Source: Actinomyces sp.
GTDB lineage: Bacteria > Actinomycetota > Actinomycetes > Actinomycetales > Actinomycetaceae
NCBI GenBank assembly: GCA_022649165.1
Contig: JALCNR010000002.1
Span: 186,001 to 250,000 of the forward strand
Length of the DNA: 64,000 nt
Direction: 5' to 3'
Each line of letters begins with the position of its first letter. Positions within the stretch are counted from its first letter, which is position 1. A program made the translations under genes and the position numbers. Below are positions 16,502 to 25,679 of this stretch, piece by piece. The notes beneath the pieces were generated by a model. The model was given only the letters and a program-made list of their open reading frames with translations. It was not told where the DNA came from and did not search any database.

Positions 16502-18276
16502 GCACGCCGTCCCCATCGGAGGCCGCGACGGCCGGAGCGATCCCCCCGGTCCGGGTCCCGGAGCCCGCTCCGCCCTCGTGCCCCCGGGCGGGCGCCGCCC
16601 CGCTGCCCCCGGTGGCCGAGGACCCCCAGTGGTACCGCCGCGCCGTCTTCTACGAGGTCCTCGTCCGCGCCTTCGCCGACTCTGACGGGGACGGCCTGGG
16701 GGACTTCCGCGGCCTGATCGGCCGGCTCGACTATCTCCAGTGGCTCGGGGTGGACGCCCTGTGGATCCCCCCGTTCTTCGACTCGCCGATGGCCGACGGC
16801 GGGTACGACATCTCCGACTACACGCGCATCGACCCCCGCTACGGGACGATGGAGGACTTCCGGGCGCTCGTCATCGAGGCGCACTCGCGGGGCATCCGGA
16901 TCATCGTCGACATGGTCCTCAACCACACCTCGGACCAGCACCCGTGGTTCCAGGCCTCCCGGCAGGATCCGTCGGGGCCCTACGGGGACTTCTACGTGTG
17001 GCGCGACCGTCCCTCGGAGTATCTGGACGCGCGCGTGATCTTCGTCGACACCGAGGACTCGAACTGGGCGTGGGACCCGGTGCGCCAGCAGTTCTACTGG
17101 CACCGCTTCTTCAGCCATCAGCCCGACCTGAACTTCGAGAACCCGGCGGTGCGCGAGGCGATGCGCGACGTCGTGCGCTTCTGGTGCTCGACGGGGGTCG
17201 ACGGGTTCCGGCTGGACGCGATCCCCTACCTGTTCGAGGAGGACGGCTCCATCTGCGAGAACCTGCCGGCCACCCATCGCTACATCGCGAGCCTGCGGGA
17301 GATGGTCGATCGGGAGTTCCCCGGCACGGTCATGATCGCGGAGGCCAACCAGCCTCCGCACGAGGTCGTCGCCTACTTCGGCACCGATGAGGCCCCCGAG
17401 TGCCACATCTGCTTCCACTTCCCCGTCATGCCGCGCATCTTCGCCGCGCTTCGCGAGGAGTCCAGCCACGGCCTGCGCGAGATCCTCGCCGAGACCCCGC
17501 CGCTGCCTCAGGGAGGCCAGTGGGGAACATTCCTTAGAAACCACGACGAGCTCACCCTTGAGATGGTCTCCGACGAGGAGCGGGCCCGCATGTACCAGTG
17601 GTACGCGCCCGAACCGCGGATGCGCGCCAACGTCGGCATCCGCCGGCGACTGATGCCGCTCCTGGAGGGCTCGCGCCGCGAGGTCGAGCTGGCCAACGCC
17701 CTGCTGCTGTCGCTCCCCGGCTCCCCGTTCCTCTACTACGGCGACGAGATCGGCATGGGCGAGGACATCCAGCTCAACGACCGCGATGGGGTGCGCACGC
17801 CGATGCAGTGGGACGCGACGCCCTCCGCCGGGTTCTCGACGGCGGCCCCCCGGGACCTCTATCTCCCGATCATCTCGAACCCGACCTACGACCAGCGCGC
17901 CGTCAACGTGGCGGAGCACCGCACCCGGCCCACCTCGATGCTCAACTGGACGCGGCTCATGCTCGCGACGCGGCGCGCCCACCCGGCCTTCGGGATCGGT
18001 TCCATGACGGTGCTGGCCACCTCCGACGACTCGGTGCTGGCCTTCCTGCGCCGCGACGAGTCCGAGACGATCCTGTGCGTCAACAACCTCGCGACGAATC
18101 CCCGCGCCGCCCGAATCCAGCTGCCCGGCATGGCCGGATGGCACCTGTCGGACCTGGCCACGGGGAACCCGTTCCCCGATGTGCGCGAGGACGAGACCGT
18201 CGACATCACCCTGGGGCGCCACGGCTTCTACTGGCTCGCCGTGACGTTCCTGGAACCTCACGAGGAGGAACAGTGA
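16498..18276 (+). CDS. treS: Trehalose synthase / maltose isomerase
   Basis: A 592-residue GH13_16 enzyme that interconverts maltose and trehalose, feeding maltose to the kinase encoded next. After a Pro/Ala-rich 40-residue leader the barrel starts at WYRRAVFYEV. Motifs are DMVLNHTSDQHPWF near residue 138, GVDGFRLDAIPYLFE (nucleophile Asp) near 235, MIAEAN near 280 and FLRNHDELTLEM near 345. The ATG overlaps the glgE stop (ATGA), and the GTG of the maltokinase overlaps its stop (GTGA), so all three are translationally coupled. Confidence 0.95.
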   Translation: MSTPSPSEAATAGAIPPVRVPEPAPPSCPRAGAAPLPPVAEDPQWYRRAVFYEVLVRAFADSDGDGLGDFRGLIGRLDYLQWLGVDALWIPPFFDSPMADGGYDISDYTRIDPRYGTMEDFRALVIEAHSRGIRIIVDMVLNHTSDQHPWFQASRQDPSGPYGDFYVWRDRPSEYLDARVIFVDTEDSNWAWDPVRQQFYWHRFFSHQPDLNFENPAVREAMRDVVRFWCSTGVDGFRLDAIPYLFEEDGSICENLPATHRYIASLREMVDREFPGTVMIAEANQPPHEVVAYFGTDEAPECHICFHFPVMPRIFAALREESSHGLREILAETPPLPQGGQWGTFLRNHDELTLEMVSDEERARMYQWYAPEPRMRANVGIRRRLMPLLEGSRREVELANALLLSLPGSPFLYYGDEIGMGEDIQLNDRDGVRTPMQWDATPSAGFSTAAPRDLYLPIISNPTYDQRAVNVAEHRTRPTSMLNWTRLMLATRRAHPAFGIGSMTVLATSDDSVLAFLRRDESETILCVNNLATNPRAARIQLPGMAGWHLSDLATGNPFPDVREDETVDITLGRHGFYWLAVTFLEPHEEEQ

Positions 18277-19751
18277 GCGCATCATGGCCCCCGGACATCG
18301 ACGTGCTGTCCGTCATCGACGAGTGGGCGCACGCGCAGAGGTGGTTCCCGGCGGACCCCGGCGCGAGCCTCGAGCTGCTGGACAACTTCGACGTCTCCTC
18401 CTACTCCGCGCCGCCTGACTGGGACGGCGGCGCCGCCCTGGATCCGGTGTGGATCTCATGGATCCGCGTCGGCTCGCAGACCATCCAGGTGCCGCTGGTC
18501 TACACCGACACGGCCCCGCCGGGCGGCCTCGGCGTCATCGCCCGGGTGAGGGACGCCTGGCTGGTCGACGGCGTGCTCCACCCCTCGTTTCTGCGTGCCT
18601 GGATCCGCGCCGCGGCGGCCGCCGGAACCCTGGGAGAGGGGATCGCCGACCCGGCCGCGCTTGAGGCGTCGCTGCTGGCCCGCGCCGACGACGCCCGCCC
18701 CGTCACCGGGGAGCAGTCGAACTCCTCGATCGTCATCCCCCCGCCCGCCGACGGGGCCGGCGGCGCCCGGGCCGACGTGCTGCGCAGCGGCGTCATCCTC
18801 AAGTGCCTGCGCGCGGTGATGCCGGGCATCCATCCGGATCTCGAGGAGCCCCTCGCCCTGGCGGGCCGGGGGTGGGCCCATGTTCCGCCCCCGCTCGCCC
18901 ACCTTGAGCTGCCGGTGCCGCTCCCCGGGGCGGGAGACGGCTCCGCCCGCCGCACCGAGCAGGCCGTGTCCGGGATCGCCTCGGTCCTCGTCGAGGGAGC
19001 CCGCGACGGTTTCGAGTTCTTCGTCGACCTCGCCCGCGCCGGCGAGGATCCCACCGGTCCCGCCCGCGAGCTCGGGGACCTCACCGCGCAGATGCATCGC
19101 CATCTCGCCGACGCCTTCGGGCTGGGGAGTCCTCCCTCCGCCGCGGAGCTGGCCTGCCGCATCCGCTCCAACCTCGAGGCGGCCGCCGCGGAGGTCCACG
19201 CGCTGTCCGGAGACCTGCTCGGCCGCCTCGAGGACGCCGTCGCCCCTCTGGAGCAGATCGGGGAGCTGCCGCCCGCCATCCGCATCCACGGCGACTACCA
19301 CCTGGGACAGACGCTGCGCGGAGGCGACGGCCAGTGGTACATCGTCGACTTCGAGGGCGAGCCCCTGCGCTCCCTGGAGGAGCGCCGCCGCCCGGACCTC
19401 GCGGTGCGCGACGTCGCCGGGATGCTCCGCTCCTTCGACTACGCCAGCGCCCAGGCCGCCCGCCACGCCCCGCGCGGCCGGGCGATGGCCGCCTCGACGG
19501 CGGAGCTGCCCGTCATCACCGCGGGGACGGCCCCTAGCGGCAGCGGGGACCCGGAGTGGAGCCGGGCCGCGCAGGCGTCCTTCATCGCCGGCTACACCGA
19601 CGACCACGGGTTCGACGGCGGGCTCCTGGTCCTCGTCCGCGCGCTCATGATCGAGAAGGCCGCCTACGAAGTCGTCTACGAGCACCGGCTGCGCCCCAGC
19701 TGGCTCCCGATCCCGATGGCCGCCCTCGGGGCGCTCGCCGGGCCGGCCTGA
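18273..19751 (+). CDS. pep2: Maltokinase
   Basis: This 492-residue aminoglycoside-phosphotransferase-fold kinase makes maltose-1-phosphate, the GlgE donor, from maltose and ATP. The N-terminal cap region contains WISWIRVGSQTIQVPLVYT. The catalytic loop is IRIHGDYHLGQTLR near residue 330, and the metal-binding segment is YIVDFEGEP near 352, followed by RRPDLAVRDVAGMLRSFDYA. The GTG start overlaps treS by 4 nt. In many Actinobacteria this gene is fused to treS; here the two are separate but adjacent. Confidence 0.93.
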   Translation: MSASWPPDIDVLSVIDEWAHAQRWFPADPGASLELLDNFDVSSYSAPPDWDGGAALDPVWISWIRVGSQTIQVPLVYTDTAPPGGLGVIARVRDAWLVDGVLHPSFLRAWIRAAAAAGTLGEGIADPAALEASLLARADDARPVTGEQSNSSIVIPPPADGAGGARADVLRSGVILKCLRAVMPGIHPDLEEPLALAGRGWAHVPPPLAHLELPVPLPGAGDGSARRTEQAVSGIASVLVEGARDGFEFFVDLARAGEDPTGPARELGDLTAQMHRHLADAFGLGSPPSAAELACRIRSNLEAAAAEVHALSGDLLGRLEDAVAPLEQIGELPPAIRIHGDYHLGQTLRGGDGQWYIVDFEGEPLRSLEERRRPDLAVRDVAGMLRSFDYASAQAARHAPRGRAMAASTAELPVITAGTAPSGSGDPEWSRAAQASFIAGYTDDHGFDGGLLVLVRALMIEKAAYEVVYEHRLRPSWLPIPMAALGALAGPA

Positions 19752-19817
19752 GCCGGCCTGCCGGGACGCCCCGGCGGAACCGCACCGCGGCCCCACTCCA
19801 CGTGGGAGTATTGAGAC

Positions 19818-22001
19818 ATGGACAACGTCCCCATCCCCGTCGACCCGGCCGTCCTCGACGCGGTCGCCCAGGGCAGCTACTACGCCCCCCACTCCGTGCT
19901 CGGGGCGCACCTGGGCGACGGGTCCGTGACGGTGCGCACCGTCCACCACCTGGCCGACTCCGTGGAGGTTGTGACGCCCGACCTCACCGTCGCGGCCACC
20001 CATGAGCGGGGCGGCGTGTGGGTGGCGGTGCTGCCGCTCGGCGACATCCCCGACTACCGCCTCCGCGTGACCTACGGGGATCAGGCGACCCTCCTGGACG
20101 ACCCCTACCGTTTCCTGCCCACGCTGGGAGAGATGGACACCTATCTCATCTCGGAGGGCCGCCACGAGCAGCTGTGGACGGTCCTGGGCGCCCACGTCAA
20201 GCGCTACACCGGTCCGATGGGCGATGTCAACGGCGTCGCTTTCGCCGTCTGGGCGCCCAACGCCCGCGCCGTGCGCGTCGTCGGGGACTTCAACTTCTGG
20301 GACGGGACGGCGACGTCCATGCGCTCGCTCGGCGTGTCGGGGGTCTGGGAGATCTTCGTCCCCGGCGTCCACGTGGGCGCCCGCTACAAGTTCGAGATCC
20401 AGGGCCCGGGGGGCAACTGGTTCCAGAAGGCCGACCCGCTGGCCCGCGCCACGGAGGTCCCGCCCTCCACCGCCTCCGTGGTCACCGACCGATTCCACGA
20501 GTGGGGCGACGACGCGTGGATGGAGGCGCGGCCCGGCAGGACGCCCCACACGCGCCCGATGTCGGTCTACGAGGTCCACGTCGGCTCATGGAAGCAGGGC
20601 CTGGGCTACCGGGGTCTGGCGGAGGAGCTCATCCCCTATCTGCGCGAGACCGGCTTCACCCATGTCGAGTTCATGCCCGTCGCCGAGCACCCCTTCGGCG
20701 GCTCCTGGGGCTACCAGGTGACGTCGTACTACGCGCCGACCGCCCGCTACGGGACGCCCGACGACTTCCGCTGGCTCATCGACCAGCTCCACCAGGCCGG
20801 GATCGGCGTCATCCTCGACTGGGTGCCCGCCCACTTCCCGAAGGACGACTGGGCGCTCGCCCGTTTCGACGGCACACCCCTGTACGAGGATCCGGATCCC
20901 CTCCGCGGGGAGCATCCCGACTGGGGCACCTACGTCTTCAACTTCGGCCGGCGCGAGGTCCGCAATTTCCTGGTCGCCAACGCCCTGTACTGGCTGGAGG
21001 ACTTCCACGTCGACGGCCTGCGGGTGGACGCCGTGGCCTCCATGCTCTACCTCGACTACTCGCGCAAGGACGGCCAGTGGCGGCCTAACCAGTACGGCGG
21101 CCGGGAGAACCTCGAGGCCATCCAATTCCTCCAGGAGGCCAACGCCACGGCCTACCGCCGCGACCCGGGCATCGTCATGGTCGCCGAGGAGTCCACCGCA
21201 TGGCCCGGCGTCACGGCCCCCACCAGCGGTGGCGGCCTGGGCTTCGGCATGAAATGGAACATGGGATGGATGAACGACACCCTGCGCTACATCCGCGAGG
21301 ACCCGGTCAACCGCCGATGGCACCACGGGGAGCTGACCTTCTCCCTGGTCTACGCCTTCTCCGAGAACTACGTGCTGCCGATCTCCCACGACGAGGTCGT
21401 CCACGGCAAGGGGTCGCTCTACGCCAAGATGCCCGGGGACGACTGGCAGAAGCTCGCCAACATGCGGGTCCTGTACGCCTACCAATGGTCCCACCCCGGC
21501 AAGCAGCTGCTGTTCATGGGCCAGGAGTTCGGCCAGCAGCAGGAATGGGCGGAGTCCTACAGCCTGGACTGGTGGCTCCTCGACGAGGACCGCCACCGCG
21601 GCCTCCAGCGCCTCGTCTCCCGGCTCAACCAGGTCTACCGCTCCGAGCCTGCCCTGTGGGACGACGACTACACGGGCTTCGAGTGGATCGACGCCTCCGA
21701 CGGGGATCACAACGTCATCTCCTACCTGCGCAAGGGGCCCGACGCGGACGGCCAGCAGCGCGTCCTCGTGTGCGTGGCGAACTTCGCGGGGACGCCCCAT
21801 GAGGCGTACCGCGTCGGCCTGCCCTTCGGCGGGGAGTGGGAGGAGATCCTCAACAGCGACGACGAGTCCTTCGGCGGCTCCGGCGTGGTCAACGCCGGGC
21901 CACTGCTCGCGGAGCCCGTCACATGGAACGGGCGCCCGACCTCCGTCGAGTTGCGCGTCCCCCCGCTCGGCGCCGTGTGGCTGACGCCCCGCGCCCGCTG
22001 A
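19818..22001 (+). CDS. glgB: 1,4-alpha-glucan branching enzyme
   Basis: This 727-residue GH13_9 enzyme adds alpha-1,6 branches to linear glucan. An N-terminal module (about 10-110) and a CBM48 module (about 130-230, with [20 protein letters not shown]) precede the barrel. Barrel motifs are [12 protein letters not shown] near residue 335, [17 protein letters not shown] near 397 (nucleophile Asp), MVAEEST near 454 and [15 protein letters not shown] near 523. A GTGGGAG box lies 9 nt before the ATG. A 66-nt gap separates it from pep2; it is the last gene of the GlgE-pathway operon. Confidence 0.96.
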   Translation: MDNVPIPVDPAVLDAVAQGSYYAPHSVLGAHLGDGSVTVRTVHHLADSVEVVTPDLTVAATHERGGVWVAVLPLGDIPDYRLRVTYGDQATLLDDPYRFLPTLGEMDTYLISEGRHEQLWTVLGAHVKRYTGPMGDVNGVAFAVWAPNARAVRVVGDFNFWDGTATSMRSLGVSGVWEIFVPGVHVGARYKFEIQGPGGNWFQKADPLARATEVPPSTASVVTDRFHEWGDDAWMEARPGRTPHTRPMSVYEVHVGSWKQGLGYRGLAEELIPYLRETGFTHVEFMPVAEHPFGGSWGYQVTSYYAPTARYGTPDDFRWLIDQLHQAGIGVILDWVPAHFPKDDWALARFDGTPLYEDPDPLRGEHPDWGTYVFNFGRREVRNFLVANALYWLEDFHVDGLRVDAVASMLYLDYSRKDGQWRPNQYGGRENLEAIQFLQEANATAYRRDPGIVMVAEESTAWPGVTAPTSGGGLGFGMKWNMGWMNDTLRYIREDPVNRRWHHGELTFSLVYAFSENYVLPISHDEVVHGKGSLYAKMPGDDWQKLANMRVLYAYQWSHPGKQLLFMGQEFGQQQEWAESYSLDWWLLDEDRHRGLQRLVSRLNQVYRSEPALWDDDYTGFEWIDASDGDHNVISYLRKGPDADGQQRVLVCVANFAGTPHEAYRVGLPFGGEWEEILNSDDESFGGSGVVNAGPLLAEPVTWNGRPTSVELRVPPLGAVWLTPRAR

Positions 22002-22040
22002 GCCGCCCGCCCGGCTGTCTCGGATCGACGGGGAGGGCGC

Positions 22041-22979
22041 TCAGGCCAGGAGCAGCGTCGAGAGACGGCGCCTGGCGGAGCGCACGGCATCCGTGTTCCC
22101 CGCGACACGGAACAGGTCGAGCAGGCGCACCCGGGCGTTCTCGCGCTGGTCGGGGTCCCGGGACTCGGCGATGATCCCGAGGAGCAGGTCGAAAGCGCCC
22201 TCCTGGTCCCCCGCCTCGAAGGCGGCGTCCGCCTGGGTGGCCGGGTCGTCGCCCGAGGAGGGCCTGGACCTCCGGGCCGCGATCCGCACCCGCGCCAGGT
22301 GGGCTTTCGCGTCCTCGTCACGGGGGTTGTGCTCGATGGCGTTCTCCCACGCGGCGATCGCGCCCTCCAGGTCCCCCGCCTCCTCCGCCGCCAGGGCCGG
22401 CAGGTGGTCCGCGGGCGTGGGCTTCTCGGTGTCCCGGGCGGTCACCGCAACGGCGCCGGTGACGCCCATCTGCTGGGCGACCTGGAGCAGCTCGTCGATG
22501 ACGGGCGTGATCTGCTCCTTGAGGGCGCTGCCCTGGAACATGGGGACAGGGCGCCCCGCGACGAGGGCGACGACGGTGGGCAGGGACTGGGCCTGGAAAG
22601 CCTGGACGATCGAGGGGGAGGCGTCCGCGTCGATCTCGACCAGCTGGAAGCGCCCGGCGTACTCGCGGGCGACGCCCTCGAGGACGTCGAGGGCCGCCCT
22701 CGCGTTGAGGGTGCGCGGCGACCACAGGACCGCGACGACCGGCACGGTGCGCGAGGTCGAGACGACGTCGTTGAACCCCTGTTCATCGGACTGGGCGATC
22801 AGCGGGACGTCGATCCGCACGGTCGCGACGTCGTCCTGCTCCGTCTGCCGGGCGCCGGTCTCTGCCGTGAGGTCGACGGCGCCGTGCGCGTCGACGTGGC
22901 TCATGTCCTGCTCGGGCCCGGCGTGCGCCGCCTTGGCCTGTGCCGTCTGTCCCGACTGGATCGTGTGAGGATCGCTCAC
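22041..22979 (-). CDS. CnoX/YbbN-like thioredoxin-TPR co-chaperone
   Basis: The 312-residue protein has a polar 70-residue leader, a thioredoxin-fold domain (about 75-170) and C-terminal TPR-like helices (about 195-310). The usual thioredoxin WCxxC active site is replaced by LWSPRTLNAR, with no cysteine, so it cannot do thiol-disulfide exchange. That fits chaperone-type YbbN proteins, which hand clients to DnaK or GroEL. The start is a GTG 4 nt after the stop of the lipoprotein gene, with a GAAGGGGA box. It is the last gene of a three-gene minus-strand group and converges on glgB. Confidence 0.8.
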   Translation of the reverse strand: MSDPHTIQSGQTAQAKAAHAGPEQDMSHVDAHGAVDLTAETGARQTEQDDVATVRIDVPLIAQSDEQGFNDVVSTSRTVPVVAVLWSPRTLNARAALDVLEGVAREYAGRFQLVEIDADASPSIVQAFQAQSLPTVVALVAGRPVPMFQGSALKEQITPVIDELLQVAQQMGVTGAVAVTARDTEKPTPADHLPALAAEEAGDLEGAIAAWENAIEHNPRDEDAKAHLARVRIAARRSRPSSGDDPATQADAAFEAGDQEGAFDLLLGIIAESRDPDQRENARVRLLDLFRVAGNTDAVRSARRRLSTLLLA

Positions 22980-22983
22980 TGTC

Positions 22984-24006
22984 TCATTCCCCTTCCGGCT
23001 TCTTCGTGTCGTCCCGGCTCACGGACTCGATGGCGCGTTCGGCGCCGACGACGCTGGCCTTGCCGCCCGTGTCCTGGTCCGGGATCTGGATGAGCACGGT
23101 GACGAGGTAGTGGGTCGTCACCGTGCCGATGACGCTGTCGTCGCCCTCGTTGAGCTGGGCCGCGGCCCCGCCGAGCTTCATCGTCGAGTCCTTGACGGTG
23201 CGGGCGTAGGTGTGCGTGTAGGTGAACGAGGCGGCGACCAGCGCCGACCCGTCCTTCAAGACGACGCCCGTGATCCCGGAGTCGTCGTCGGGGGCCTGGG
23301 CCTCGGCGGTGACCGAGCCGGCGGCCTGCACGGACTGGTTGATGCTCGCGGCCTCGTCGAGGTAGGTCTGGGCGAACTCGTCGGTCGTGAAGTGGTCGTC
23401 GCCCGCCGTCTGGCCGTTGAGCATGTCGACGTAGGCGGACACCGCCTGCGCGGGCGTCATGACGAAGCCTGTCGCATCGGCGCCGACGTAGGGCGAGCCT
23501 TGGTCCGCCGAGATCGTGGTCAACGAGGTGCCGCCGAGCAGACGCGTCCAGTTGACCAGCTTGTAGCCCGACCGCGGGCCGCCCTGCCGGAGGACGTAGA
23601 CGATCGGCAGGTCGCCCTCGTCGGCCTGGGCGATGTCGACGACCGCGCGCGGCCACGACGCCGCGTTGGTCACCGTCACCGTCTGGGCGGTGAGGTCCAG
23701 CGGGGTCGCCGTGGCCCCCTTCGCCCGAGCCAGCGCGTACTGGGCCGCGCGCAGCCGCAGCGCCGGGTCCGCCACCCGGGCCTTCAGATCGTCGGTGCTC
23801 ATCTCCGCGTCCCCGGCGTTGAGGGTCTCCTGGACGTCGGAGAGGACCGAGTCGATGCGGTCGGAGTCGAGGTTCGGCGTGCCGCTCTGCGCGGTTCCCG
23901 ACTGCTCCGCGCCCGAGGGCGCCGTCAGCTCCCCCTGCGAGCAGCCGGTGACGGCCAGAATCGACGTCAACGCCACCAGGGCGAGGAGTTCACGAGTCCT
24001 GCGCAT
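22984..24006 (-). CDS. Predicted lipoprotein of unknown function
   Basis: This 340-residue protein has a signal peptide with a lipobox LAVTGC (Cys22), so it is probably lipid-anchored outside the membrane. After the lipobox comes a Ser/Gly/Gln linker with EQSGTAQSG (about 33-43). The remaining 280 residues are soluble alpha/beta sequence with Thr- and Asp-rich strands, and I recognise no enzyme motif. The gene overlaps the preceding membrane-protein gene by 17 bp, and both encode QSG-type linker repeats, which suggests they act together at the cell envelope. Confidence 0.7.
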   Translation of the reverse strand: MRRTRELLALVALTSILAVTGCSQGELTAPSGAEQSGTAQSGTPNLDSDRIDSVLSDVQETLNAGDAEMSTDDLKARVADPALRLRAAQYALARAKGATATPLDLTAQTVTVTNAASWPRAVVDIAQADEGDLPIVYVLRQGGPRSGYKLVNWTRLLGGTSLTTISADQGSPYVGADATGFVMTPAQAVSAYVDMLNGQTAGDDHFTTDEFAQTYLDEAASINQSVQAAGSVTAEAQAPDDDSGITGVVLKDGSALVAASFTYTHTYARTVKDSTMKLGGAAAQLNEGDDSVIGTVTTHYLVTVLIQIPDQDTGGKASVVGAERAIESVSRDDTKKPEGE

Positions 24007-25273
24007 CGGAGTCCCCCTTCGGCGCTCGCCGCGTCCATGAGGACATCAGTGAGGTCCACCGGCCCGTCCGGCCGGAGTGTCGGGGCGCCTCGCCCTGGGC
24101 GGGCCGCACCGCGCGGGTGACCCCCGTGTCGAACTCGTGGCCGTCGACGACGAAGCGGCCCTCCCCGCGGTCCCGCGCTTCCCGCAGGGCGCGCCGCGAG
24201 GGGAAGGCCATCCCCTCGCGGATCGCGGAGACGTCGATGATGCCGGAGTCCGTCGGGACGGTCTCGGGCGGGTCCTCGTCGCCTGCGGGACCGGCGGCGT
24301 GGCGCCCCAGTAGGGAGCTGCGCTCGACCGCGGGCGACTCCTCGGGCTCCGGCTCCTCCCAGGCCTCCGGCGGCGCTTCGCGGGCGCCAGCGTCCTCCGC
24401 GTCCCGCGCTTCGCGGTCCCCGGGAGCCTCCCCGGCGCCGGCCCCGCCCTCGGGGCGCGCACCGGCACGGGCCATGACCTCCTCGACTGGGAGCTGCTGG
24501 GTGGCTGTGGAGTCCGCTGCCTCTTGTTCGGCCAGCAGCCGGGCGCGGTTCCTGCGGTGGCGCAGGGTGCGCAGCTCGAGCAGGGACAGGGCGGCGGCCA
24601 CGACGAGGAACAGGCCAGCCAGCGAGAAGGCCGCGATCGCCGCGCCGTTCGTCTGGTGGACCGCCCAGGCGATCGTGATCCCCGGGGCCGTCCGGGCCCC
24701 TTCCGCAGCGGCCAGCACCGACCGTCCGGCCGGCACGTCCGTCAGGGTGAGAGAGGCCGACCCCGTGCCCGAGGCCCGTTCGAGCCACATGTCGTTGTCC
24801 AGCGGGGAGGCCGCCGCCTCTCCGGACTGGGCGGTCCCGGCCGATGCGGCCGAGTCGCCGGACTGTTCCCGGGACCCGGACTGCGCGTCCCCGCCGGACT
24901 GCGCGTCCTCCGTCGACTCGCGCTCGGCGGGGTGGTCGACGACCTTGAGGTCCGTCCATCCCTCGGCGATGCCGACGACCTCGGTGTAACCGGAATCGCC
25001 GATCCATCCGAGGACGTCGCTCGTGGTCCCCAGGACCAGCGACACCTCCTGGCCGGGGTCGGCGGACTCCACGGTGACCGTGACCTGGCGGCCATCGCCC
25101 TGCAGGGGCAGCACCCCGTCCCGGGTCATCACATAGGGCTCCCCGGGTGCGGCGGAGGCCACGACCTGGTCGGCCGGCCTCCACACCGTCAGCAGGAGGA
25201 CTCCCGCCACCGCAGCCACCACGGCCAACGCCAGGGCGACCAGAGCCGCGCCGAACTGCCTCACGCGTCGCAC
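23990..25273 (-). CDS. Two-TM membrane protein with acidic cytoplasmic tail
   Basis: A 427-residue protein that I do not recognise. A signal-anchor helix (about 7-32) is followed by an extracellular domain (about 35-205) containing the hexapeptide repeats EDAQSG, GDAQSG and SREQSG. A second membrane helix (about 210-235) with LSLLELRTLRHRRNR at its cytoplasmic edge comes next. The tail (about 245-427) is Glu/Ala/Pro-rich and includes SGIIDVSAIREGMAFPSRRALREARDRGEGRFVVDG. The GTG at 25273 is chosen for its AGGAG box 8 nt upstream; the frame continues 25 codons further up without a ribosome site. Confidence 0.65.
   Translation of the reverse strand: MRRVRQFGAALVALALAVVAAVAGVLLLTVWRPADQVVASAAPGEPYVMTRDGVLPLQGDGRQVTVTVESADPGQEVSLVLGTTSDVLGWIGDSGYTEVVGIAEGWTDLKVVDHPAERESTEDAQSGGDAQSGSREQSGDSAASAGTAQSGEAAASPLDNDMWLERASGTGSASLTLTDVPAGRSVLAAAEGARTAPGITIAWAVHQTNGAAIAAFSLAGLFLVVAAALSLLELRTLRHRRNRARLLAEQEAADSTATQQLPVEEVMARAGARPEGGAGAGEAPGDREARDAEDAGAREAPPEAWEEPEPEESPAVERSSLLGRHAAGPAGDEDPPETVPTDSGIIDVSAIREGMAFPSRRALREARDRGEGRFVVDGHEFDTGVTRAVRPAQGEAPRHSGRTGRWTSLMSSWTRRAPKGDSDAQDS
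24858..24911 (-). repeat. Three tandem 18-bp units encoding QSG hexapeptides
   Basis: Units start at 24858, 24876 and 24894. The second and third share 15 identical bases (CCGGACTGCGCGTCC). Read on the minus strand they give EDAQSG-GDAQSG-SREQSG inside the predicted extracellular domain. The repeat number may vary between strains. Confidence 0.75.
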
Positions 25274-25388
25274 GTCACTTGCTCCTCGCGCTCGCTCATC
25301 CGTCCCATTCCGTCCACGATACGGTCTTCGTCCCCGCTGTGCCCACATCGCCGCCTGCGGCTCGCACCACAGGCCCCCGGCCGGAGCC

Positions 25389-25679
25389 TCATGAGGGCCT
25401 CAGGCCGCGCCGCCAGCACGCCGTGTGCCAGTGCCGCCGGGCCTCAACGCCGGTGGGCACCCCGAACGCCGCCTCCTCTGGCCAGACGACGACATGGGAG
25501 GACCCGATCGCGACGGGATGCAGGCATCCGGGGCACACGTACTCCTTCGATGCCGCGCCCAGGTACTGGACATGGTATTCGATCCCGTCGCGCCCGGTCT
25601 CAATCCGCGGCATCGACGCCAGCCGGCCCATGTCGAGCCGGCGATGCGGTCGCTTCCGAGATCCTCTACCCCGTGGCAT
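25389..25679 (-). CDS. Small conserved zinc-ribbon-like protein
   Basis: This 96-residue protein matches a small actinobacterial family of unknown function, often labelled ATP/GTP-binding without evidence. After a basic start (MPRGRGSRKRPHRR) it has a YHVQYLGAASKEYVCPGC segment, then HVVVWPE, and ends with RRHWHTACWRRG. The CPGC pair, His and HWHTAC residues could bind zinc. ATG 25679 overlaps the nagA stop by 1 nt, which fits translational coupling; upstream in-frame codons lie inside nagA. Confidence 0.7.
   Translation of the reverse strand: MPRGRGSRKRPHRRLDMGRLASMPRIETGRDGIEYHVQYLGAASKEYVCPGCLHPVAIGSSHVVVWPEEAAFGVPTGVEARRHWHTACWRRGLRPS

Noticed and set aside
11681-16516. A single open minus-strand frame of 1611 codons
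   Set aside because: Only the part below 14305 is glgP. The upstream part is antisense to glgE and treS, whose plus-strand motifs are certain; the frame stays open because of high GC.
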